A stretch of DNA of 64,000 nt, from contig NZ_APNM01000008.1 of the NCBI RefSeq assembly GCF_040361335.1, positions 62,001-126,000 of the forward strand. Reading direction: 5' to 3'. Below the pieces are notes generated by a model. It was given only the letters and a program-made list of their open reading frames with translations, ran no database searches and was not told the DNA's origin. Positions 55,538 to 63,963 of this stretch are shown one piece after another (the stretch's first letter is position 1; each line of letters begins with the position of its first letter). Source of the DNA: APNM01 sp040361335. Lineage in GTDB: Bacteria > Pseudomonadota > Gammaproteobacteria > Nevskiales > Salinisphaeraceae. The position numbers were made by a program, and so were the translations under genes.

Positions 55538-56280
55538 CCGCGCTGCGACTCTACTGGCTGGACCCGGCGACACCGGACGCGCCCTTCCCCGATCCCGCGC
55601 TGGCGCTGACCCAGCCCAACGGCCTGCTCGCGATGGGCGGCGACCTGTCCCCGACACGTCTGCGCAATGCCTACGCCAACGGTATCTTCCCCTGGTACAA
55701 CCCGGAGGAATCGATCCTGTGGTGGTCGCCCGACCCGCGGGTCGTGTTCGCCACCGACGGTGTGCATGTATCCCGCCGGCTGGCGCGGACGCTGCGCCGC
55801 GCGGATTACGCGGTCACCCTGGATCGCGATTTCGACGGCGTCCTCACCGGTTGCGCCGGCCCCCGGCGTCATCAGCCGGGCACCTGGCTGGGCGCGGAGA
55901 TGCGCGCCGCCTACCGGCGGCTGTTCGACACGGGCGACGCCCACTCGGTCGAGGTCTGGCGCCACGGCGAACTGGTCGGCGGCCTCTACGGCGTGGCCCA
56001 CGGCCGGATGTTCTTCGGCGAGTCGATGTTCTCGCACGTTCCCGACGCATCCAAACTGGCCCTGGTGCATCTGGCACGGCAACTGGCGGCCTGGGGCTTC
56101 CCGCTGATCGACGGCCAGGTCGGCTCGCCGCATCTCTACCGCATGGGCGCCTTCGACCTGCCGCGTCCGCGGTTCATCGCCTGCCTGCGCGAATACGGCG
56201 CCCTGGCATCGCCGCCCGCACCCTGGCGCTTCGAGCTCGATGTACCCCGCAACGAGGCGCACCTGCCGCCGCGCAATTGA
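55534..56280 (+). CDS. aat: Leucyl/phenylalanyl-tRNA-protein transferase
   Basis: Adds Leu or Phe to N-terminal Arg or Lys of proteins, making them N-degrons for ClpS-ClpAP; 248 residues. Signatures are GIFPWYNPEESILWWSPDPR and GESMFS, with DGQVGSPHLYRMG in the C-terminal part. GTG start overlapping the previous stop. clpS and clpA, which act on its products, are 0.4-3 kb away on the other strand, an apt neighbourhood for the N-end rule. Confidence 0.96.
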   Translation: MTALRLYWLDPATPDAPFPDPALALTQPNGLLAMGGDLSPTRLRNAYANGIFPWYNPEESILWWSPDPRVVFATDGVHVSRRLARTLRRADYAVTLDRDFDGVLTGCAGPRRHQPGTWLGAEMRAAYRRLFDTGDAHSVEVWRHGELVGGLYGVAHGRMFFGESMFSHVPDASKLALVHLARQLAAWGFPLIDGQVGSPHLYRMGAFDLPRPRFIACLREYGALASPPAPWRFELDVPRNEAHLPPRN

Positions 56281-56305
56281 ACCGGCCCGCGCTTTCCCCG
56301 ATAAT
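56277..56305 (+). promoter_or_regulatory. infA promoter
   Basis: TTGAAC (56277-56282) overlaps the aat stop codon and is followed by a 17-bp spacer and GATAAT (56300-56305). Initiation near 56312 leaves about 30 bases before the infA ATG. AAGAGG is present in that leader. Confidence 0.7.
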
Positions 56306-56341
56306 GCCGCGCTTCACCTCAAGAGGTTTCGCAACGACTAC

Positions 56342-56560
56342 ATGGCGAAGGAAGACCACATCGAAATGGAAGGCACGGTAGTGGAGACGCTGCCGAACAC
56401 GACCTTCCGCGTGAAGCTGGAGAACGGGCACATCGTGACCGCCCATATCTCCGGCAAGATGCGCAAGCACTACATCCGCATCCTGCGCGGCGACAGCGTG
56501 ACCGTGCAGTTGACCCCGTACGACCTAAGCAAGGGGCGGATCACCTATCGGGGGCGTTGA
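56342..56560 (+). CDS. infA: Translation initiation factor IF-1
   Basis: 72-residue OB-fold factor, exactly the usual length, reading MAKEDHIEMEGTVVETLPN at the start and ending GRITYRGR. It binds the 30S A site during initiation. The location between aat and clpA is conserved in gammaproteobacteria. Confidence 0.98.
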   Translation: MAKEDHIEMEGTVVETLPNTTFRVKLENGHIVTAHISGKMRKHYIRILRGDSVTVQLTPYDLSKGRITYRGR

Positions 56561-56567
56561 GACGCCC

Positions 56568-56635
56568 GGTGACTCGTGACTCGTGACCGGTGACCCGCGC
56601 CGTCAAATCACGAATCACCAATCACTGATCACCAG
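56568..56635. repeat. GTGATT-type palindromic repeat, infA-clpA
   Basis: The left arm is made of GTGACTC/GTGACCG units (56568-56597) and the right arm of AATCACG/AATCACC units (56605-56635), nearly complementary around a short loop. It fills the gap between convergent infA and clpA and has no T-tract, so it may act as a bidirectional barrier rather than a classic terminator. Confidence 0.8.
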
Positions 56636-56640
56636 TCTCG

Positions 56641-58899
56641 TTAGGCGCCCACGGGCTCCCGGGGTTTAACCTCGAGTTCCAGGCTGTCCCCGGCTTCCCG
56701 CACGATCACCTCGCCGCCGCCGGCCAGGCGGCCGAACAGCAGTTCCTCGGCGAGCGGCTTCTTAATGTGATCCTGGATCACGCGCGCCATCGGGCGCGCG
56801 CCCATCTTGGGATCGTAGCCGTGCTCGGCCAGCCAGCGGCGGGCACCCGCCTCCACGGTCAGGTCCACGCCGCGGCTCTCGAGCTGGGCGTCGAGCTGCA
56901 GGATGAACTTGTCCACCACCCGGTCGATGGTGTCGCCGGCGAGCGCGCGGAACTGGATGATGGCGTCCAGCCGGTTGCGGAATTCCGGCGTGAAGCTGCG
57001 CCGGATGGCCTCCAGGCTGTCGGTGCTGTGGTCCTGGTCGGCGAAGCCGATGCCGCGCCGGGCCATGTCCTCGGCGCCGGCGTTGGTGGTCATCACCAGG
57101 ATCACGTTGCGGAAATCCGCCTCGCGGCCGTTGTTGTCGGTCAGCTTGCCGTGGTCCATCACCTGCAGCAGCAGGTTGAAAACGTCCGGATGGGCCTTCT
57201 CGATCTCGTCCAGCAGCACCACGGAATGCGGCTGCTTGGTCACCGCCTCCGTCAGCAGACCGCCCTGGTCGTAGCCCACGTAACCGGGCGGCGCGCCGAT
57301 CAGGCGCGACACGGTATGGCGCTCCATGTACTCGGACATGTCGAAGCGGATCAGGTCCACGCCCAGGTGCAGCGACAACTGTCGGGTGACCTCGGTCTTG
57401 CCGACGCCGGTCGGACCGGCGAACAGGAAGGAACCGATCGGCTTGTCCGGGTTGTCCAGACCGGAGCGCGCCATCTTGATCGCGCTGGACAGCGTCTCCA
57501 CCGCCTCGTCCTGTCCGAAGATCACCAGCTTGAGGTCTCGTTCCAGGGTGCGCAGCACGTCGCGGTCGGAGCGCGAGACGCTCTTCGGCGGGATGCGCGC
57601 GATGCGGGCCACCATCTCCTCGATGTCGCGCACCTGGACGGTCTTGCGCCGCTTGGCGCTGGGCCGCAGGCGCAGCCGGGCGCCGGCCTCGTCGATCACG
57701 TCGATGGCCTTGTCCGGCAGGTAGCGGTCGTTGATGTGGCGAGCCGCCAGCTCCGCCGCCGCCTCCAGCGCGGTGCGGGTGTAACGCACCTGGTGATGCT
57801 CCTCGAAGCGCGACTTGAGTCCGTTCAGGATCTGCACGGTGTCGGCGATCGAGGGCTCGGTGACATCGACCTTCTGGAAGCGCCGCGCCAGGGCACGGTC
57901 CTTCTCGAAGATGCCGCGGAACTCCTGGTAGGTGGTGGCGCCGATGCAGCGCAGCTCGCCCGAGGCGAGCATGGGCTTGATCAGGTTGGAGGCGTCCATC
58001 ACGCCGCCGGACGCCGCGCCGGCGCCGATCACGGTGTGGATCTCGTCGATGAACAGGACCGAGCCCTTGCGCTTCTTGAGCTGCGACAGCACCCCCTTGA
58101 GGCGCTTCTCGAAGTCGCCGCGGTACTTGGTGCCGGCGATCAGCGCGCCCAGGTCCAGGGCGTAGATGGTGCTCTCCGAGAGCACGGAGGGCACCCGGCC
58201 CTCGACGATCATGTGCGCCAGGCCCTCGGCGATGGCGGTCTTGCCCACGCCGGCCTCGCCCACCAGCAGCGGGTTGTTCTTGCGGCGCCGGCAGAGGGTC
58301 TGGATGACGCGCTCGATCTCGTGCTCGCGGCCGATCAGCGGATCGATCCGGCCCTCGGCGGCGCGCTTGTTGAGATTGGTGGCGTACTGCTCGAGCGGGC
58401 TGCTGCCCTCCTCGGCGGCCTCGGCCTCCTTCTCGGGCGCGGCGCCCTCTTCCTCGCGCTCGCCGGCCACCTTGGAGATGCCGTGGCTGATGTAGTTGAC
58501 CACATCCAGCCGGGTCACGCCCTGCTCGTTGAGCAGGTAGACGGCGTGCGCGTCCTGCTCGGAGAAGATGGCCACGAGCACGTTGACCGCGCTGACCTCC
58601 TTCTTGCCGGAGGACTGCACGTGGTAGACGGCGCGCTGGAGCACCCGCTGGAAGCCCAGCGTGGGCTGGACCTCGTGGTCCTCCTCGTCCTGGACGACCG
58701 GCACGTGGGTCTCGATATAGGCCCGCAGCTCGCGCTCGAGCTGCTGGATATCGGCGTTGCAGGCCTGCAGGACCTCGACCACGGCGGGGTTGTCCAGCAG
58801 CGTCAGGAGCAGATGCTCCACGGTGAGCATCTCGTGATGCTGCCGGCGCGCCACCATGAATGCGGCATCGAGTGCGGTCTGCAGTTCCTGGCTCAGCAT
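56641..58899 (-). CDS. clpA: ATP-dependent Clp protease ATP-binding subunit ClpA
   Basis: AAA+ unfoldase of ClpAP, 752 residues, full length. N-domain repeats follow MLSQELQTALDAAF. D1 has Walker A GEAGVGKTAIAEG and D2 has GPTGVGKTEVTR. The start MLSQELQ matches ClpA; a longer reading runs into unrelated sequence. clpS lies 64 bp upstream on the same strand, the standard clpS-clpA order. Confidence 0.97.
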   Translation of the reverse strand: MLSQELQTALDAAFMVARRQHHEMLTVEHLLLTLLDNPAVVEVLQACNADIQQLERELRAYIETHVPVVQDEEDHEVQPTLGFQRVLQRAVYHVQSSGKKEVSAVNVLVAIFSEQDAHAVYLLNEQGVTRLDVVNYISHGISKVAGEREEEGAAPEKEAEAAEEGSSPLEQYATNLNKRAAEGRIDPLIGREHEIERVIQTLCRRRKNNPLLVGEAGVGKTAIAEGLAHMIVEGRVPSVLSESTIYALDLGALIAGTKYRGDFEKRLKGVLSQLKKRKGSVLFIDEIHTVIGAGAASGGVMDASNLIKPMLASGELRCIGATTYQEFRGIFEKDRALARRFQKVDVTEPSIADTVQILNGLKSRFEEHHQVRYTRTALEAAAELAARHINDRYLPDKAIDVIDEAGARLRLRPSAKRRKTVQVRDIEEMVARIARIPPKSVSRSDRDVLRTLERDLKLVIFGQDEAVETLSSAIKMARSGLDNPDKPIGSFLFAGPTGVGKTEVTRQLSLHLGVDLIRFDMSEYMERHTVSRLIGAPPGYVGYDQGGLLTEAVTKQPHSVVLLDEIEKAHPDVFNLLLQVMDHGKLTDNNGREADFRNVILVMTTNAGAEDMARRGIGFADQDHSTDSLEAIRRSFTPEFRNRLDAIIQFRALAGDTIDRVVDKFILQLDAQLESRGVDLTVEAGARRWLAEHGYDPKMGARPMARVIQDHIKKPLAEELLFGRLAGGGEVIVREAGDSLELEVKPREPVGA

Positions 58900-58963
58900 G
58901 GCGGCGGTACCTCGAAAATAGCGACTCCGACGGTTTCCAATGTGACGGCTGACGCGGTTCGAC

Positions 58964-59287
58964 TCAAGCTCTCTCCATGGTACACAACAGCGGATGCTGG
59001 TGGGCACGCGCGTACTCGTTCACCTGCATGGTCTTGGTCTCGGCGATCTGCGCGCTGTAGGTGCCGGCGACGGCCTTGCCGCGGGTATGCACGGTCAGCA
59101 TCACCTGCACGGCCTGGTCGCGCGGCAGGGAGAAGAAGCGCTGGAGCACTTCGACGACGAAGTCCATCGGCGTGTAGTCGTCGTTGTGCATCACGACGCG
59201 GTACAGGGGCGGTTTCTTGACGCGCGGTTTCGCCTCCTCGACGGCGACGCCGGCGTCCGAGCCCTGCTGGGGATGATTGGCGCTCAT
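58964..59287 (-). CDS. clpS: ClpAP adaptor protein ClpS
   Basis: 107 residues. It hands N-degron substrates, such as those made by Aat, to ClpA. The core LYRVVMHNDDYTPMDFVVEVL contains the conserved NDD of the N-end binding pocket, and HTRGKAVAGTYSAQIAETK follows. A candidate extended -10 promoter lies about 37 bp upstream. Confidence 0.95.
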   Translation of the reverse strand: MSANHPQQGSDAGVAVEEAKPRVKKPPLYRVVMHNDDYTPMDFVVEVLQRFFSLPRDQAVQVMLTVHTRGKAVAGTYSAQIAETKTMQVNEYARAHQHPLLCTMERA

Positions 59288-59323
59288 GATCGCGATCCAT
59301 GTCGCGTGACCGAACCTCCGCGT

Positions 59324-59332
59324 ATTCTACCA
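59324..59332 (-). promoter_or_regulatory. Extended -10 promoter of clpS
   Basis: The minus strand TGGTAGAAT fits the TG-N-TATAAT form. No convincing -35 is seen. Initiation would fall about 30 bp before the clpS ATG. Confidence 0.45.
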
Positions 59333-59402
59333 AGCCACCTGACGGTTGGATGCCGCGGCGGCGCGGAAGTTCGATCCTGAATGACGGGGAAAGTCGGCGG
59401 CG

Positions 59403-60437
59403 TCAGGCGATGGCCTCGGCGCTCTCCCCCAGGGCCGACGCCAGGAGATTGCTGATGCGGCGGGGCACCGCCTGCCGCACCTCGACCACCGCGGTCTCGA
59501 TCGCGCTGGTGAAGGCGATGGCGTCGGCGTTGCCGTGCGACTTGATGACGATGCCCTGCAGGCCCACGAAGCTGGCGCCGTTGTAGTTGCGCGGGTCCAC
59601 CCGTCGCCGGAAGGCCTTGAGCACCGGCATGGCGCAGAGCGCCGCGGCGCGAGTGAGCAGGTTGCGCGAGAACTCCTCCCGCAGGTACTCCCCGATCAGC
59701 TTGCCCAGGCCCTCGCTGGTCTTGAGGGCGACATTGCCGATGAAGCCGTCGCAGACCACCACGTCCACGTCGCCCACGTAGATATCGTTGCCCTCGACGT
59801 AGCCGATGTAGTTGAGATTGCTGGCGGAAAGGAGGCGGCCGGCGGTCTGGATCTGCTGGTTGCCCTTGATCTCCTCGGAGCCGATATTCAGCAGGCCGAC
59901 GCGGGGACTGGCGATGCCGTGCACCGCGGTGGCCAGCACCGAACCCATCACCGCGAACTGGAAGAGCTGCTCGGGGGTGCACTCGGCGTTGGCGCCCAGA
60001 TCCAGCATCAGCGTGTGGCCGTTGCGGGACGGGATCGGCGATATGATCGCCGGCCGGTCGATGCCCGGCAGGGTCTTGAGCACGAAACGGGAGGTCGCCA
60101 TGAGCGCGCCCGTGTTGCCGGCCGACACGCAGGCATCGGCCTCGCCCGCATGCACCCGGTCCAGGGCCACGCGCATGGACGAGTCCTTCTTGGTGCGCAG
60201 CGCCTTGGAGGGCGACTCCCACATGCCCACGACCTCGGAGGCGTGCTGGATGCGCAGCCGCTCGGATTCCTGCGACCGGTGCTCGGCCAGGGAACGCTCC
60301 AGGGCGGGGCGGTCACCGACCAGGAGCAGGTTGAGGTCGGCGTGCCGCTGCAGGGAGGCCAAGGCCGCGGGCACCACCGCGTCGAGACCGTGGTCCCCGC
60401 TCATGGCGTCCAGGGCGACGGTAATGCCGGCGCTCAT
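59403..60437 (-). CDS. plsX: Phosphate acyltransferase PlsX
   Basis: Makes acyl-phosphate from acyl-ACP for phospholipid synthesis; 344 residues. It begins ITVALDAMSGDHGLDAVVP and contains VSAGNTGALMATSRFVLKT, typical of PlsX. A TTG two codons upstream is an alternative start. It belongs to yceD-rpmF-plsX, as in E. coli; the usual fabH-fabD-fabG genes do not follow on this side, where clpS lies instead. Confidence 0.96.
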   Translation of the reverse strand: MSAGITVALDAMSGDHGLDAVVPAALASLQRHADLNLLLVGDRPALERSLAEHRSQESERLRIQHASEVVGMWESPSKALRTKKDSSMRVALDRVHAGEADACVSAGNTGALMATSRFVLKTLPGIDRPAIISPIPSRNGHTLMLDLGANAECTPEQLFQFAVMGSVLATAVHGIASPRVGLLNIGSEEIKGNQQIQTAGRLLSASNLNYIGYVEGNDIYVGDVDVVVCDGFIGNVALKTSEGLGKLIGEYLREEFSRNLLTRAAALCAMPVLKAFRRRVDPRNYNGASFVGLQGIVIKSHGNADAIAFTSAIETAVVEVRQAVPRRISNLLASALGESAEAIA

Positions 60438-60487
60438 GCTCAAGACAAAGACCCGGACGGCGCCGGCGGGGCCGGCGCGCTGGGGAT

Positions 60488-60667
60488 TTACGCGTCGTCG
60501 CGCTGCACGACGCGACGGCCGCGGTAATAGCCGTCGCGGGTGACGTGGTGCCGGCGGTGGGTCTCGCCGGTGGTGGCGTCGATCGACAGGGTCGGTCCCG
60601 ACAGGGCGTCGTGGGAACGCCGCTTGCCCCGCTTCGAGCGCGTCTTGCGATTCTGTTGAACAGCCAT
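60488..60667 (-). CDS. rpmF: Large ribosomal subunit protein bL32
   Basis: 59-residue ribosomal protein, beginning MAVQQNRKTRSKRGKRRSHD and ending RRVVQRDDA. It has the usual very basic N-terminus and a TTGETHRRHHVT middle. The zinc-binding CxxC pairs of some bL32 forms are absent, so this is the zinc-free type. It lies 36 bp downstream of yceD and 50 bp upstream of plsX in a conserved operon. Confidence 0.95.
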   Translation of the reverse strand: MAVQQNRKTRSKRGKRRSHDALSGPTLSIDATTGETHRRHHVTRDGYYRGRRVVQRDDA

Positions 60668-60703
60668 CTTGTTACTCCGGATTCCGTTGTATCGTGCCGC
60701 CGG

Positions 60704-61243
60704 TCATTCGTCCCGGCGGCCGCCGTCCTGCCCCTTCAGCGCCGCCAGGGCGGCAAAGGGATTGTCGGCCCGCTCCGAGCCCGTCGCCGCCTCCGCGGCG
60801 CCGTCGCACTCGGAACGCTCGCAGCGCGCCACCAGCGGCAACGCCAGTATCAGCTCGTCCTCGGCGAGCGCCGCCGGATCGAGTCCCTCTGCCGGGACCA
60901 CGACCGGCTCGTATTCCCGCGGCACCCCGGCGGCCTCCTCCTCGTCCGCCACCGCGATCAGCCGCAGCGGCTGGTCGACCGTCCAGCTCACGGGCCCCAG
61001 GCAGCGCTGGCACTGCAGCGTCAACACGGCCCTCAGGTTGCCCGTGATCCGGACCCGGCGCTGCGGGTCCTCGTCGAATGCCAGAAACAGCGACGCCCGG
61101 CCGCTGTCGGGAACCTCGTCGACCAGCAGGTATTCCGCCAGCCGCCGCAGGTCCGCGAGCGCCACATCGCCCGCCACGCTGCCGCCGCCGAGGGCAAGCC
61201 TTCTCGGATCGACGCGTTCGGGCAGGCGCTTGGCTTCGCTCAT
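60704..61243 (-). CDS. yceD: YceD/DUF177 family protein
   Basis: 179 residues. The family is linked to 23S rRNA or 50S accumulation in plants and bacteria. It contains the CQRCLGPVSW motif with a CxxC pair, and an acidic C-terminal end, followed by DNPFAALAALKG. It heads yceD-rpmF-plsX behind a good promoter. Confidence 0.93.
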   Translation of the reverse strand: MSEAKRLPERVDPRRLALGGGSVAGDVALADLRRLAEYLLVDEVPDSGRASLFLAFDEDPQRRVRITGNLRAVLTLQCQRCLGPVSWTVDQPLRLIAVADEEEAAGVPREYEPVVVPAEGLDPAALAEDELILALPLVARCERSECDGAAEAATGSERADNPFAALAALKGQDGGRRDE

Positions 61244-61274
61244 TGGCCCCGGCCGGGCGCTGTCATGGCGCGCG

Positions 61275-61303
61275 ATATTAGTGCCACGCGCCGATCAAGT
61301 CAA
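61275..61303 (-). promoter_or_regulatory. Promoter of yceD-rpmF-plsX
   Basis: The minus strand has TTGACT (61303-61298), a 17-bp spacer and TAATAT (61280-61275), the best-formed sigma-70 promoter in the window. Initiation near 61268 leaves about 25 bases before the yceD ATG. Confidence 0.75.
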
Positions 61304-61340
61304 AATCGCCGGCGCCGGACCGCCGCGCACACCCGCGCGG

Positions 61341-61369
61341 TTGACAACCGGTCGGGCGGCCGTTATCCA
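61341..61369 (+). promoter_or_regulatory. Candidate promoter of maf
   Basis: A perfect TTGACA (61341-61346) with a 17-bp spacer and TATCCA (61364-61369), about 30 bp before the GTG start of maf. It is divergent from the yceD promoter. Confidence 0.55.
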
Positions 61370-61405
61370 CGCGTTCCGACATACATCCGACCCGGTGACC
61401 GCATC

Positions 61406-61993
61406 GTGCCCAGTCCGCCTCCGCTCATCCTCGCCTCCGGCTCACCCTGGCGGCGCCAACTGCTCGACCGTCTCGGCATCGAATACCGCGTGGTCGCGCC
61501 CGACATCGACGAGACGCCGGCGCCGGACGAATCCCCGGCCGCGCTGGTGGAGCGCCTGGCACGGACCAAGGCGGAAGCGGTCGCCGAGCGCCATGCGGAC
61601 GCCGCCGTGATCGGCTCCGACCAGGTCGCCGATCTCGACGGCGATATCCTGGGCAAGCCCGGCAGCGAGACCGCGGCGATCGAGCAGCTACGACGCCAGT
61701 CGGGGCGTCGGGTCATCTTCCACACCGGCCTCGCCGTGGCCGCGCCGGGCCTGCCGGCGCCCCTGGTCACGCGGGTCATCGTGACCACCACCTTCCGCGA
61801 ATTGAACGACGACGAGATCGTGCGCTACGTCGCGGCCGAGGACGTGACCGCCACCGCCGGCAGCATCAAGTCGGAGGGGCTGGGCATCGCCCTGGTCGAA
61901 TCCATCGCCAGCGACGATCCCACCGCGCTGGTGGGTCTGCCGCTGATCGCACTGCGGCGCATGCTCGCCGAGGTCGGCATCGCGATTCCCTAG
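61406..61993 (+). CDS. Maf-type nucleotide pyrophosphatase
   Basis: 195 residues. It hydrolyses non-canonical or unwanted nucleoside triphosphates to monophosphates. The N-terminal LILASGSPWRRQLLDRLG and the catalytic segment ADAAVIGSDQVADL are typical; the latter places it nearer YceF (7-methyl-GTP) than YhdE. The start is a GTG just before PSPPPLILASGS. It is divergent from yceD, its usual neighbour. Confidence 0.92.
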   Translation: MPSPPPLILASGSPWRRQLLDRLGIEYRVVAPDIDETPAPDESPAALVERLARTKAEAVAERHADAAVIGSDQVADLDGDILGKPGSETAAIEQLRRQSGRRVIFHTGLAVAAPGLPAPLVTRVIVTTTFRELNDDEIVRYVAAEDVTATAGSIKSEGLGIALVESIASDDPTALVGLPLIALRRMLAEVGIAIP

Positions 61994-62089
61994 GAGGGTG
62001 TTTAAAAATGTGGCGCGCAAAGGCAGACCGTAGGCGGGATAAGCGCGCGTTCCCGGTATTCCCCTGCCGAAGAGCACGACAGTGGAAAG

Positions 62090-63107
62090 CGCCTCGGCAA
62101 GCGGCCAGCCGGAACATGGACCACAGAGGCGCACGGAGGCGCACAGAGGGACACAGAGGAAACTGACTGTTGTCCCGGAAGCCGCAAAGAAGCCTGCCCC
62201 GGACACGAGCACGGTTTTCAAGCGAAAGAGGCGGATAGCCCGTTAAGGTTCGTTGCCAACCCGGCAGCTCGAGCGCCGGGGCGCTGCGCGGTCGGTGCCG
62301 TGCCGGGCCGGGGTATTTGTTTATCCACAGATTACGCCGATTAACGCAGATTGGCCGGGACTGCTCTTTAATCTGCGTCCATCGGCGTCATCTGCGGATC
62401 GTTTCTTCCGAGAACCGCCCGCCAAGGTCCGTTGCCGCCCCGGCAGTTCGGTCGCCGGGGCGCTGCGCGGTCGGTGCCGTGCCGAGGCAAGGCATTTGTT
62501 TATCCGCGGATGGACGCCGATTAACGCAGATTGGCCGGGACTGCTCTTTAATCTGCGTCCATCAGCGTAATCTGTGGATTCCTTCTTCCGGGAACCACCC
62601 GCCAAGGTCCGTTACCAACCCGGCAATTCGGTCACCTAGGCGCTACGCGGTCGGCGCCGTGCCGAGTCAAGGCGCTTGTTTTATCCACAGATTGACACCG
62701 ATTAACGCAGATTAATTGGGGCTGCTCTTTAATCTGCGTCCATCGGCGTCATCTGCGGATCGTTTCTTCCGAGAACCACCCGCCAAGGCCCGTTGCCAAC
62801 CCGCCAGTTCGGTCGCCGGGGCGCTGCGCGGTCGGCGCCGGGCCGAACCAGGGCATTTGTTTATCCGCGGATGAACGCCGATTAACGCAGATTGGTCAGG
62901 GCTGCTCTTGAATCTGCGTCCATCGGCGTAATCTGTGGATTCCTCCTTCCGGCAAGCGGCTAGCCAGAACCTCTGCGCGCCTCCGTGCGCCTCTGTGGTT
63001 TCATGCCCCGCCACCAAGGCCGGAGGAGCGGTCCCGCACGAACGCAGCCGGCGCTTGATCACGCCCCATGATCCACGTCCGGATAGCGCCCGAGCCTGGC
63101 TTCCGGC
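62090..63107 (-). repeat. Composite palindromic element with tandem array, copy f (long form)
   Basis: The CACAGAG-type arms at 62119-62160 and 62970-63000 and the flanks 63031-63107 match copy a (18632-18945) in inverted orientation. Between the core and the left arm of that copy, this one holds four tandem 180-bp repeats (62245-62960). It fills most of the 1.1-kb maf-HAD gap; 61994-62089 shows only a CCGTAGG...ATAAGCG motif of a kind common in such repeats. No gene is supported here. Confidence 0.8.
62245..62960. repeat. Four tandem repeats of about 180 bp, each with an internal hairpin
   Basis: The copies start near 62245, 62424, 62604 and 62785 with AAGGTCCGTTGCC or a variant. Each contains GGGGCGCTGCGCGGTCGG, then ATCCACAGATTACGCCG and ACGCAGATT facing AATCTGCGTCCATCGGCGT and ATCTGCGGAT, an inverted pair with a loop of about 20 bases. 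Periods are 179, 180 and 181 bp. The copies differ by scattered point changes, so the array is not recent. Confidence 0.85.
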
Positions 63108-63797
63108 TCAACCGCTCCGGCGGCCTTCGAGCAGCCAGCACGGCAGCGCCGCTACGTCCGGCAGCACGGCCAGGGCGCCAGCCTTGTGAAGCCGGCCCGG
63201 ATCGTGAACACCGCAGGCCACGCCCACCGCCGGGACCCCGGCGGCCGCGGCCATCGCCATGTCGTACTCGGTATCCCCGACCATCAGGGCACGTCCGGGC
63301 TCGGTGGCGGTGCGCAGCAGGATGTCCTCCAGCATGTCGGGGGCCGGCTTGGGCACCGTTTCGTCCGCGCAGCGGCTGATCCGGAAGAACCGCCCCAGGC
63401 CGGTCTCGGCCAGGCCCCGGTCCAGACCGCGTCGGCTCTTGCCGGTGGCTACCGCCAGGGTGTGTCCGGACTCGCGCAGCACCGTCAGGGTGTCGTGCAC
63501 ACCCGCGAACAGGGTCGATCCCGGCCCCGGCGCGGTATAGCGGGCCCGGTAGGCCATCAGCAGCTCGCGCACGTGCCGGGTCTCCAGCTCCGGGAACAGG
63601 CGCGCCAGGACATCGTCCAGACCCAGGCCGATCAGCTCCCGCATCGCCTCGGGCGGACGTTCCGGCAAGCCGAGGTCGGCGATCGCCTGCTGCATCGCGC
63701 CCACGATCTCGGCGGCCGAGTCCATGATCGTGCCGTCCCAATCGAACACGATCAGCTCGATGTCCTCTAGGTCATCTCTAGATATGCGCTGCATCAT
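63108..63797 (-). CDS. HAD-family phosphatase (phosphoglycolate phosphatase-like)
   Basis: 229 residues. HAD motif I is FDWDGTIMDS, motif II is the AVATGKSRRG segment, motif III the Lys of VPKPAPDM, and motif IV MVGDTEYDMAMA. In many gammaproteobacteria a HAD hydrolase of this subgroup lies next to rluC and near maf-yceD-rpmF-plsX, as here. The substrate is unknown. Adjacent ATGs at 63797 and 63794 are equally possible starts. Confidence 0.9.
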   Translation of the reverse strand: MMQRISRDDLEDIELIVFDWDGTIMDSAAEIVGAMQQAIADLGLPERPPEAMRELIGLGLDDVLARLFPELETRHVRELLMAYRARYTAPGPGSTLFAGVHDTLTVLRESGHTLAVATGKSRRGLDRGLAETGLGRFFRISRCADETVPKPAPDMLEDILLRTATEPGRALMVGDTEYDMAMAAAAGVPAVGVACGVHDPGRLHKAGALAVLPDVAALPCWLLEGRRSG

Positions 63798-63810
63798 TCC
63801 GAAGATAATA

Positions 63811-63963
63811 ACTAACCACAGAGACACAGAGCGCACAGAGGAAGTATCGGCGTATCCAAGGATTCCGAAGCATGCAGGGGCAATCGTCAGCGCACCCGCA
63901 TCGACGCCCTCCAGCGGCTTCGCCTTTTTTCACGCTCTGTGTCCTCTGTGTCTCTGTGGTTAA
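63811..63963. repeat. CACAGAG-type palindromic repeat, copy g
   Basis: The left arm 63811-63841 begins CTAACCACAGAGACACAGAG. The right arm 63932-63963 has GCTCTGTGTCCTCTGTGTC and ends CTGTGGTTAACC. The right arm contains the TAA stop of the gene that continues off the window on the minus strand. It lies upstream of the HAD gene. Confidence 0.8.

Noticed and set aside
62245..62960. CRISPR-like regular repeats
   Set aside because: The period is about 180 bp with no unique spacers and no cas genes; whole units are tandemly repeated with scattered point changes, so this is a tandem array.
62253..63062. Small open frames in the maf-HAD gap
   Set aside because: They consist of translated repeat units and show repeated identical stretches in both orientations, as expected from tandem DNA repeats.
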